Origin: an uncultured Eubacteriales bacterium
GTDB lineage: Bacteria; Bacillota; Clostridia; Peptostreptococcales; Anaerovoracaceae
Length of the DNA stretch: 48,322 nt
Direction of reading: 5' to 3'
Assembly (NCBI GenBank): GCA_902779185.1
Contig: CACZAM010000012.1
Coordinates: 1-48,322 of the forward strand
The position numbers and the translations under genes were made by a program. This document shows positions 8,532 to 15,691 of the stretch, piece after piece. The notes below the pieces were generated by a model. It did not search any database. It saw only the letters and a program-made list of their open reading frames with translations, and was not told the origin of the DNA. The number at the start of each line of letters is the position of its first letter. The first letter of the stretch is position 1.

Positions 8532-9824
8532 ATGCTCAACTGGATATATAAAGTATTAGAAAAAACAAAGAACGCAACGCGCGATGCCTATCTATGGAAC
8601 GGGGGGAGCGCTATCACGATGGCTCTGCAGAGCCCGGTCATCCTTGCGGTGGCGAACCGCACCAACGGAGCCGAAGACGCGGGTATATATTCGATTGCCA
8701 TCGCGGTGGCGAACCTGATGCTCTTTCTGGGGCAGTACGGGCTCAGGCGCTATCAGTCCTCCGACATAAAGCAGGACTTCTCTTTCAGTGAGTACCACGC
8801 GGTCAGGCTCATCACATGCTCGCTCATGATGATCAGCTGCCTGGTGTACTGCATATTCGGAGTGATCTTCAGGGACTATTCGCGCGACAAGTTTATCATT
8901 GTGTACATGGTGTGCCTGATCAAAACAGTTCAGGCGTACGCGGATGTGCTGCACGGGCACCTGCAGCAGAGGGGCAGGCTCGATATCGCCTGCAAGGCAT
9001 CTGTAGTCAGGTATCTGGCCGAGCTTGGCACATATGTCGTCGTTCTCATTGTGGCTCACAACATGGTGCTGGCGGTCTCCATATGTCTGCCGGTCACACT
9101 CGGACTGCTGATGATCACATCGTTCAACGCAACGACGCATTATACCGACACCATGAAGCCGGCGATAAGCAAAGATAAGTTCAGGCTGCTCATGATCGAG
9201 GGTTTCCCTCTCTTTGTGAGCATGTTCCTCAACATGTATATAAGCAACGCGCCTAAGTACGCGATCGATGCATATCTGACCGACGATATCCAGGCGATCT
9301 ATAACATGATCTTCATGCCGACATATGTGGTGCAGATGGTGACGCAGTTTATTTTCAATCCGGTGCTGACCGTGTATGCGGAGCTCTGGCTCTCGCACAG
9401 CAGGGAGAAATTCCGCAGGCTGATAAAGATGATAAAAAAGATGTGCCTGGTGATACTTGGGCTGGCTGTTCTGGCGATAGTGATGGCGGCTACGATAGGT
9501 ATCCCTGTGCTGTCGGTCGTATTCGGAGCTGATCTTGCTGAATACAGAAAGGAACTCTGCGTGATAATGGTGGCGGGTGGTTTCCTGGCATACAGCATAT
9601 ATTTCAGCACCATCATCGCGGTTATAAGAGCGCAGCGTCCGCTGATCATATGCTACGGAGCGGTTGCTCTTGCAGCCAAGCTGATGTCGGGATTCTTCGT
9701 ATCACGCTACGGCGTGATGGGAGCCGCAGCATTAAATGCGACACTGATGCTGGTGCTTTCAGTGTCGCTGCTGGGAGTATGCGCTTATGCATTAGGTAAA
9801 GAAAAAAAGAGGCTGAAGGCGTAG
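8532..9824 (+). CDS. Polysaccharide flippase, Wzx/MATE-like (MOP superfamily)
   Basis: The 430-residue protein is almost entirely hydrophobic, with about 12 membrane helices separated by short charged loops and a basic tail (GKEKKRLKA). Its N-terminal pattern, an amphipathic start then NGGSAITMALQSPVILAVA, fits O-antigen/teichuronic-type flippases that turn lipid-linked saccharides to the outer face. It closes the operon, 11 nt after the ligase gene. An ABC-type TagGH exporter is not present in the window, so this protein is the only visible export candidate. A minus-strand terminator hairpin overlaps its 3' end. Confidence 0.82.
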   Translation: MLNWIYKVLEKTKNATRDAYLWNGGSAITMALQSPVILAVANRTNGAEDAGIYSIAIAVANLMLFLGQYGLRRYQSSDIKQDFSFSEYHAVRLITCSLMMISCLVYCIFGVIFRDYSRDKFIIVYMVCLIKTVQAYADVLHGHLQQRGRLDIACKASVVRYLAELGTYVVVLIVAHNMVLAVSICLPVTLGLLMITSFNATTHYTDTMKPAISKDKFRLLMIEGFPLFVSMFLNMYISNAPKYAIDAYLTDDIQAIYNMIFMPTYVVQMVTQFIFNPVLTVYAELWLSHSREKFRRLIKMIKKMCLVILGLAVLAIVMAATIGIPVLSVVFGADLAEYRKELCVIMVAGGFLAYSIYFSTIIAVIRAQRPLIICYGAVALAAKLMSGFFVSRYGVMGAAALNATLMLVLSVSLLGVCAYALGKEKKRLKA

Positions 9825-9850
9825 CGTGAAATACACGCCAGACCTTCAGC
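9811..9850 (-). terminator. Terminator of the minus-strand ATP-grasp/GT2 pair
   Basis: GCTGAAGG at 9812-9819 pairs with CCTTCAGC at 9843-9850, and GCGTG at 9824-9828 pairs with CACGC at 9834-9838. On the minus strand the stem is followed by TCTTTTTTTC (9801-9811), a good U-tract. The stem overlaps the last codons of the convergent flippase gene, so it may help end both transcripts. Confidence 0.75.
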
Positions 9851-9863
9851 AGGTACTCAGCTT

Positions 9864-11057
9864 TTACTCAACTGTTATATGGATCTTATCGAGAGCTTTG
9901 TGGAGCAGATCAACTGCTTCGTCAAGGCTCTCTCCTTTTGTGATAACATGACCTATCCTGTGCGGTCCGACTCTGAAGGCGTGGACCTTGTCACCAGGTT
10001 TGTAATCGAACTGAACTTCGACAATGTCAGGGTCAGGTTCGTTCAGATCCTCCTGGGAAACGATCACACCGTCTTTATCTGACATCAGAAGCATGCTCGC
10101 GTTGGCCACGCCGGAAGCCTCGTCCTTGATGAGCGAGTCGAAATCGACATGCTCGCCGGTGGCCACTCTGATGATCTGCTCGTAATAATCAAATCCGTAG
10201 AATATGGAGACCAGCTCTGCGAGGCATGTGGCTCCTGACCTTCCGCCCAGCTCAAGAACATAAGTCTTTCCGTCCCTGATTATGAAATCGGCGTTTATCG
10301 CGCAGTTGTTGAGGTTCATCGCTCTCACCGCGCCGGTCAGCTGCTCGCGGGCATCTGCGAGGCTTTCTGCGGAGAGGTCAAAAGGTGCGAAGTGACCGAC
10401 AGGAACACCTGTGTCGCCCTTAAAGACATAGTCACCGTGAGGAAGGATGAATTCGAGCTTGCCTTCCTGTACGAATGCCTGCGCACCGAACTCCTCGCCT
10501 TCGATGAACTCCTCAACGATGAAGTAGTCTGAGCGCGTGTTTTCGAGCACGACTCTGCGTGCAGAATCGAATCCCTCAGGAGATGTCACCTTTACTATAC
10601 CGCGGCTGCCTGACGAGTCGACTGACTTGAACATCACCGGCAGTGTCAGATCCGAGATGATGTTTTTATAATCCGGGTCGTCGAAGAAGATCTTGCGGAA
10701 TTTTGCGCTCCTGACACCGTGCTTTTCATACTGCATCTTCATGAGGAGCTTGTCGGTCGCGATCTCAGCGGCTTCAAACGAGAGACCCTTGAGTCCCAGA
10801 GCGTCGCAGACCTTTCCGATCGTTATGACGGCAACATCCGTGCCCGCGGTCACTATGCCGTCGACCTGCTCATGCCTTGCTATGCTGAGGATCTTCCGGT
10901 AGTCGACAGTGTTTTCGTAGTATACTTTGTCGGCCAGTTCAAAACCCGGGTAATTGCCGTAAATGCTCGACACTATGGTGTAAATGCCGAGACGCTTTGC
11001 TGTTTTGATGAGCGGCACCTGATATATGCCTGCTCCGAGTATGAGTATCTTTTTCAT
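9864..11057 (-). CDS. ATP-grasp ligase (second paralogue)
   Basis: This 397-residue ATP-grasp protein begins ILILGAGIYQVPLI, like the two other paralogues. It carries FKSVD at 143-147, SSGSRGI at 148-154, EEF at 182-184 and the metal-binding strand YVLELGGRSG at 266-275. It lacks the RCHCGY motif and the GIEGPIW ending of the other two, and the region after residue 280 is divergent, so its substrate probably differs. The gene starts 2 nt after the stop of the GT2 gene, with AAAGGA inside the GT2 3' end, which points to translational coupling. It may ligate an amino acid or other acid onto a sugar or lipid intermediate; this is inference. Confidence 0.83.
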   Translation of the reverse strand: MKKILILGAGIYQVPLIKTAKRLGIYTIVSSIYGNYPGFELADKVYYENTVDYRKILSIARHEQVDGIVTAGTDVAVITIGKVCDALGLKGLSFEAAEIATDKLLMKMQYEKHGVRSAKFRKIFFDDPDYKNIISDLTLPVMFKSVDSSGSRGIVKVTSPEGFDSARRVVLENTRSDYFIVEEFIEGEEFGAQAFVQEGKLEFILPHGDYVFKGDTGVPVGHFAPFDLSAESLADAREQLTGAVRAMNLNNCAINADFIIRDGKTYVLELGGRSGATCLAELVSIFYGFDYYEQIIRVATGEHVDFDSLIKDEASGVANASMLLMSDKDGVIVSQEDLNEPDPDIVEVQFDYKPGDKVHAFRVGPHRIGHVITKGESLDEAVDLLHKALDKIHITVE

Positions 11058-11059
11058 GA

Positions 11060-12055
11060 TTATTGTCCTTTGTCTGCAGCTGCTGTATCAGGAGTATCCG
11101 CGGCCTTGCGCTGAATTCCCCGGTCACGGTCGCCCGTGTAAACCTGCCTCACGACAAACTGCGGGTCGGCTGTCTGATTCTGGAACATCCTGCCCAGATA
11201 CTCTCCGATGAGTCCGAGGAACATCATTATGAGTCCTGACAGGAAGAATATGCTCACGATCAGAGAATACCAGCCGACAGCACTTGTCGGTGCAACGAGT
11301 TTTTTGATCACTATCGCGACAGCGCCGAGTATGCTGAGTATAGCGAAGAAAGCGCCTACTCTGGTCGCGATCCGGAGCGGTACGATCGAATATCCCATGA
11401 TGTTCGACCACAGGCTGATCAGCTTATGCATATTGTAGCCTGATGAGCCGTACTCCCTGTCGAAATGCTTTACCGGAACCGAAGCTATGTTGCGTGAGGT
11501 GCGAAGGAACAGACCCTGCAGGTGCGTGTAGTGGCTCCTGTACTGAACTACGTAATCTCTTACGAAGCGCTTGATGATCCAGAAACTGGATGTTTTGAGC
11601 TCCTTCGGCTTGCCGATCAGTATCCGCACGGATATATAGTTGAGCCAGCTGCCGAGATTGCGGAAAGAGCTGTGGTGCTTCTCAGGATAATATCCGTAAA
11701 CTATATCGTAGCCCTCATCGAATTTCTCAAAGAGAAGAGGAAGCTGCGAAGGGTGGGTCTGCATGTCGTCGTCCATTGCGATCAGCACGTCGCCTTCGGC
11801 ATAGTTGAGACCTGCCATGACGGCATTATGCTGACCTGCATTGCGGGCGAGTTCGACCGCCTTTACAAACGGATACTCATCTGCAAGAGCGCGAAGTTCG
11901 CAGATCGTCTCGCCGTCATCCGGCGAGCAGTCGTCTACGAGGACAAACTCGTAAGGCGTTTTTCCCATCTCTTCAAGCTTCTCAGAGGTCATTTCCACGA
12001 CCTTGCGGATAGTGTGTGCTGACTTATAGCACGGCACGATAACTGAATAAAGCAT
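11060..12055 (-). CDS. GT2 polyprenyl-phosphate glycosyltransferase (GtrB/CsbB/ArnC-like)
   Basis: Enzymes of this type move a sugar from a nucleotide donor to undecaprenyl phosphate at the cytoplasmic face, and the lipid-sugar then feeds a GT-C transferase outside. The GT-A domain shows VIVPCYKS at the start, VDDCSPDD near 42-49 and a DDD metal site near 97-99 (MDDDMQTHP). Two membrane helices follow at about 232-252 and 268-292, then a tail ending in DKGQ. The ATG at 12055 is chosen over 12061 because it gives proper spacing to AAAGGA and aligns with the start of the paralogue at 18854. It is the first gene of a two-gene minus-strand operon with the ATP-grasp gene. Confidence 0.87.
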   Translation of the reverse strand: MLYSVIVPCYKSAHTIRKVVEMTSEKLEEMGKTPYEFVLVDDCSPDDGETICELRALADEYPFVKAVELARNAGQHNAVMAGLNYAEGDVLIAMDDDMQTHPSQLPLLFEKFDEGYDIVYGYYPEKHHSSFRNLGSWLNYISVRILIGKPKELKTSSFWIIKRFVRDYVVQYRSHYTHLQGLFLRTSRNIASVPVKHFDREYGSSGYNMHKLISLWSNIMGYSIVPLRIATRVGAFFAILSILGAVAIVIKKLVAPTSAVGWYSLIVSIFFLSGLIMMFLGLIGEYLGRMFQNQTADPQFVVRQVYTGDRDRGIQRKAADTPDTAAADKGQ

Positions 12056-12084
12056 AGCCATTCCTTTCGCTCATAGTTAAGAAA

Positions 12085-12113
12085 ATTTTAGTATATTTGA
12101 CTGGCTAAATCAA
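12085..12113 (-). promoter_or_regulatory. Promoter of the GT2/ATP-grasp operon
   Basis: Read on the minus strand, TTGATT (12113-12108) and TAAAAT (12090-12085) are separated by exactly 17 bp. Transcription would begin near 12078, just ahead of GAAAGGA and the GT2 start. It diverges from the plus-strand promoter at 12168. Confidence 0.55.
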
Positions 12114-12167
12114 CCGCAGGCGGCCGGGTGTTGCATATCGGCTCTGCTTAAAGAATGTACAGTTATG

Positions 12168-12197
12168 TTGACCGTCTTAAATTGCAAGCCATATAAT
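12168..12197 (+). promoter_or_regulatory. Strong sigma-70 promoter of the SH3/peptidase gene
   Basis: TTGACC at 12168-12173 and a perfect TATAAT at 12192-12197 are 18 bp apart. The start would be near 12204, about 40 nt before the ATG, with AAAAGGAG in between. Confidence 0.75.
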
Positions 12198-12243
12198 ACA
12201 CATGTATCTTTATGTTTAACGTTGACGAAAAGGAGCAGAGATA

Positions 12244-13782
12244 ATGGCTTCCCGAAAGTCAGTACGCTTTTTAGCGCACCTATTAATAGTTGTCATGCTT
12301 GCCGCCTTGCCTGTTGTGCTGCCGGAGATGTCTTTTGCTGCGTCTTCAGCTTCCACAACAGCGACGGGAAAGGTCGATTCGAAGGAAGGCGCTTTCCTGA
12401 GAAAAAAGGCCTCAAAAAAGAGCGACAAGGTCGTAGGCCTGGATAACAACACGGATCTTGTGATCATGAAAGAAGTCTTTGTTACAGTGAGAAAAACAGC
12501 GCGGGCAAAGAAATGGTATTATGTGAAGGCCGGATCAAAGAAAGGTTATATCCGTGCCGATCTTGTAAAGAGCATTAAATATTCCCCGCTCAGCGCCACT
12601 GTAAAGAAAAAGACAAAAGGCAGATCCGGCGCAGGAAATCTCATGGCCAAAAAGGGCACACTCAAAAAAGGCAGCAAGGTGACTGTGCTGCTCAAGGCAA
12701 AGGCGTACGGTTCTTCCAGAACATGGTATAAGATCAAGAAGGGTAAGAAGCAGTACTATGTACCTGCTTCCAGCCTTAAAATAACTAAGGCCAAAAGCAG
12801 CACCGCATCAAAACCAGCTTCTTCCAAGCCGTCATCATCAAAACCTGCTCCATCCACCCCTGCTCCATCCACCCCTGCTCCATCCACGACGGATTCTGTC
12901 GAGGTTATTTCTGCGGGGCCGGTAGAGTTTGCACTTAAAGATGTAACTTATCCGGAAACGATCGGTGAAGGGACCCCATTTGTGCTCAAGGGAACCGTCA
13001 GCTGCACTAAAGAGATCGCTGCGGTCAAGGGCGGTATAACCAGACGTAACGGATCATGGGTCACTGCCGCGAATGTTGATGTGAACGATGAGGAATTCAA
13101 CATCTCGGAAATAGATATGCAGATAAAGTTCGGAGATCTTGCTAAAGGGCCTTATGTCTACAGGGTAAATGCATATGTGGACGGCAAGTGCTATACACAG
13201 ATAAAGAAAGATTTTACGATAGTAGAACCGGTCAGAGCTAAAAAGGTCTCAGCCAAAGCGTTTGAGCTCTGCTGGCCTGCAGGGACTCCTGCGAGCAGTT
13301 ATAAGTACGGCAAATCCGGAGCGGCTACTGAGGCATATACCTCGGCAATCGAGATGGCTTATCCTGACAGAAGTGACTGGGGGGCAGCGCCAAAAGTAGG
13401 CGCCAGCTGCGATGTATTTGTCGGAACAGTGCTGAGAGCGAGCGGGGTCGACCCGGATGCGCCGAGAGGTCTCGATGAGCAGATACCTTATTACAGGAAG
13501 TCCGGGAAGTACACGCTTCTCCCATACACCGGTGACCGGAGCATGCTGCAGTCGGGAGATATCGTGGTATTCAAACGGAAAGCCGGAAATACTCACACCT
13601 GCATTTATCTTAAGAAAGACGGTGTTGAGTATATCGCGGAAGCAAATTATAAACATACCTATGCGTACATAACCGGCAGCGCATCCGCTGTCAACAGCAA
13701 GCTCAAAACAAGTGATAAAAAATATATCTACGTTTACCGTATAAATGAAGGTGCGATCACAGCGCCTGCACAGACGAACTGA
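12244..13782 (+). CDS. Secreted SH3-domain cysteine peptidase (NlpC/P60-like)
   Basis: This is a likely secreted wall hydrolase of 512 residues. A signal peptide covers about 1-33 (basic start, hydrophobic core, cleavage after SFA). Two bacterial SH3-like domains occupy roughly 38-108 and 110-180, rich in Lys. A Ser/Pro/Thr linker follows (about 183-218), then a beta-sandwich-like region to about 330. The C-terminal domain has a probable catalytic Cys389 in SCDVFVG and His451 in THTCIYL, the order and spacing of NlpC/P60 or CHAP peptidases, which cut peptide bonds in peptidoglycan. Family membership is inferred from these motifs. It has its own promoter and terminator, so it is a single-gene unit between two polymer-modification modules. 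Confidence 0.78.
   Translation: MASRKSVRFLAHLLIVVMLAALPVVLPEMSFAASSASTTATGKVDSKEGAFLRKKASKKSDKVVGLDNNTDLVIMKEVFVTVRKTARAKKWYYVKAGSKKGYIRADLVKSIKYSPLSATVKKKTKGRSGAGNLMAKKGTLKKGSKVTVLLKAKAYGSSRTWYKIKKGKKQYYVPASSLKITKAKSSTASKPASSKPSSSKPAPSTPAPSTPAPSTTDSVEVISAGPVEFALKDVTYPETIGEGTPFVLKGTVSCTKEIAAVKGGITRRNGSWVTAANVDVNDEEFNISEIDMQIKFGDLAKGPYVYRVNAYVDGKCYTQIKKDFTIVEPVRAKKVSAKAFELCWPAGTPASSYKYGKSGAATEAYTSAIEMAYPDRSDWGAAPKVGASCDVFVGTVLRASGVDPDAPRGLDEQIPYYRKSGKYTLLPYTGDRSMLQSGDIVVFKRKAGNTHTCIYLKKDGVEYIAEANYKHTYAYITGSASAVNSKLKTSDKKYIYVYRINEGAITAPAQTN
12844..12888 (+). repeat. Three 15-bp tandem repeats in the Pro/Ser/Thr linker
   Basis: CCTGCTCCATCCACC is repeated at 12844-12858, 12859-12873 and 12874-12888 (last base changed), coding for APSTP-type units. 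The near-identity at DNA level suggests recent slippage that changes linker length without a frameshift. Confidence 0.85.
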
Positions 13783-13800
13783 TAGTCTGACTGCCGCTAT

Positions 13801-13829
13801 CCCCTCATCAGAAATGGTGAGGGGTTTTT
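13801..13829 (+). terminator. Rho-independent terminator
   Basis: CCCCTCATCA (13801-13810) pairs with TGGTGAGGGG (13815-13824) around a GAAA tetraloop, with one G-T wobble, followed by TTTTTG. It ends the SH3/peptidase transcript. The T-run leads directly into the -35 of the next gene. Confidence 0.9.
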
Positions 13830-13856
13830 GCTTTATTGCAATAAACGATATATACT
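13828..13856 (+). promoter_or_regulatory. Promoter whose start falls on the ATG (possible leaderless mRNA)
   Basis: TTGCTT (13828-13833) and TATACT (13851-13856) are separated by 17 bp. The expected start point, about 7 nt past the -10, coincides with the ATG at 13863. No ribosome site precedes that ATG. Confidence 0.5.
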
Positions 13857-13862
13857 CACAAT

Positions 13863-15629
13863 ATGGACAACAGATACGAAAACAAACACAGTGTGACAAC
13901 TGAAAAGAAGAGGTTCCCGAACCTGCTGACCAGTCTGATCATCAACGCGGTGATCCTGGCGGCGTATCTTGTGACGACGCACATGTCATATGAGACGAAC
14001 GATGACTACGCGATAGCGTCGAGGATAGTCGACGGCTGCGCGGAAGTCAACTTCGTTAATTATTATCTGTGCAGGATACTTGTGCCGCTCCAGCAGTCGG
14101 CCGGCAGCATAAATGTATATGTGATCGCGCAGCTGCTGTTCTCGTTCATCGCTTTTACAGTTATGCTCAAACTGATCATGGACAGGACGGACAGCAGGCT
14201 GACCCGGGTCGCGGCTGCATTCGTGATCGCGGTGTTTGCCGCGGATCATTACTGCAGTATACAGTTCACCAAGACTGCGGCGCTTCTGATCATCACGGCG
14301 TCGATAGTGGTAGTCGACAACATGGTGAATGAGGGAAGCGTGCTGAAGTATATCCTGGGGCTGATCCTCCTGTATGCCGGCGTGGCTTTCAGGGTAGACG
14401 GACTCATTGCTGCCATAGGCTTTGCGGGACTTTATCTGCTAAACCGTATCATCATCTACAGGCGCAGCCTCAAAGATGACGGCTACCTGTCCGCCGGGAA
14501 AATAGTCACGTGCGTGATCGTGATGCTGGCCGTTTTCGGCAGCTATGGTTTCGACCATATGTCATTCAGAGCAAACACCGCTACTGACGAGCTTAAAGCA
14601 TACAAGGACTACAGCAATCTCAGATCGGCCATAGTGGACTATCCGGTCTATGACCGTTTCGATCTGAACTACGAGGCATATCAGAAGGCGGGCATATCCG
14701 AAAATGATCTCTACCTCATAGATCACTGGTACTTCGATTACAACGGGGCGGCCAGCACTGAGAATCTGACGGCCATCATAGAAGCGGATGCTTCAGGTGA
14801 GAAAGAAACCTATACCATGAAGCAGGCTGTTGAAGACTGCATAAAAAGCACGATGAAGTCAGTACGCAAGACCGACAGCACAGGCATACATATAATACTG
14901 CTTGGCGTGATCTTCATATGGGCGCTGTTTGCGCTCAGGCCGCGAAGCTGGATCTGGCTCATACTTACCGCAGGCCTGGCTGCCGCTCTATATACGGCAA
15001 TATATTACATGCAGAGACCGGCGTACAGAGCGCTGTATATCGCGGATATAGGTGCAGCCTTCTGGATGCTTTATGCGATAAGCGCAGGTGACGACCGTCC
15101 GGATGACAAGGCGCGCGGGCATAACAGAAGGGCTCCGGCAGCAGTTATCGCCGTATGTGTTATCATCGCGTCGGCTGCTCTCGCGCTTCCTATTTACAGA
15201 TGCTGCGGATCTGCATATAAGGCTGCTTCAAAAAAGCCTATGCCGGCGGAGCTGGCGGAGTACTTTGAGGAGCACAGCGACAGCTTCTATGTGTGGGGAA
15301 CTTCTGAGAAAAAGTCCGGGGCGAATTATGTGAAACCGTGGCTGGCTCCTGATACGGAGGCTGAAAAGAACGTCATAGGCACGGGGAGCTGGGGGACTAT
15401 GTCGCCGTACGTGCTCGGCAAGATGTCGGCATATGGTATATATGATCCGGTAAGCGACATCATAGACAACGAAAATGCGTACTATGTAGGCAACAAGAAA
15501 ATCAAACGTCTCAGGGAATACTACAACAAATGGTATGGCGGAAACGGAACGGAAATAATCATGGAGAAGACCGGCACTGTCGGCGGCTATGACATATGGA
15601 GGGTGTTTGCAAAGAAAGACACTAATTGA
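13863..15629 (+). CDS. Polytopic membrane protein, probable GT-C glycosyltransferase
   Basis: The 588-residue protein has a cytoplasmic start (about 22 residues), then about 10-12 membrane helices, and an extracellular C-terminal part from about 465. After the first helix comes YETNDDYAI near 43-51; an acidic pair in the first outer loop is the hallmark of GT-C enzymes, which use polyprenyl-phosphate sugars as donors. No named family is recognised with certainty. It lies between GT2 genes on either side (11060 and 18854) that would make such donors, so it may transfer a side sugar to the surface polymer. No ribosome site is visible before the ATG and no good downstream start precedes the first helix. 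Confidence 0.6.
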   Translation: MDNRYENKHSVTTEKKRFPNLLTSLIINAVILAAYLVTTHMSYETNDDYAIASRIVDGCAEVNFVNYYLCRILVPLQQSAGSINVYVIAQLLFSFIAFTVMLKLIMDRTDSRLTRVAAAFVIAVFAADHYCSIQFTKTAALLIITASIVVVDNMVNEGSVLKYILGLILLYAGVAFRVDGLIAAIGFAGLYLLNRIIIYRRSLKDDGYLSAGKIVTCVIVMLAVFGSYGFDHMSFRANTATDELKAYKDYSNLRSAIVDYPVYDRFDLNYEAYQKAGISENDLYLIDHWYFDYNGAASTENLTAIIEADASGEKETYTMKQAVEDCIKSTMKSVRKTDSTGIHIILLGVIFIWALFALRPRSWIWLILTAGLAAALYTAIYYMQRPAYRALYIADIGAAFWMLYAISAGDDRPDDKARGHNRRAPAAVIAVCVIIASAALALPIYRCCGSAYKAASKKPMPAELAEYFEEHSDSFYVWGTSEKKSGANYVKPWLAPDTEAEKNVIGTGSWGTMSPYVLGKMSAYGIYDPVSDIIDNENAYYVGNKKIKRLREYYNKWYGGNGTEIIMEKTGTVGGYDIWRVFAKKDTN

Positions 15630-15635
15630 TATAAT
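15606..15635 (+). promoter_or_regulatory. Promoter of the L,D-transpeptidase gene
   Basis: TTGCAA (15607-15612) lies 17 bp before TATAAT (15630-15635), and a TG at 15627-15628 makes an extended -10 (TGATATAAT). The -35 is inside the 3' end of the upstream gene. The leader is about 50 nt. Confidence 0.7.
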
Positions 15636-15691
15636 TAAATATCTGTAAGTATTAGCGAGTTAAAAGAGATGATAAGGGAAACGAGACTAAT

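Noticed and set aside
8592-9398. Minus-strand open frame of about 268 codons opposite the flippase
   Set aside because: Strongly charged His/Arg/Asp composition is the mirror of a hydrophobic gene; no start signals.
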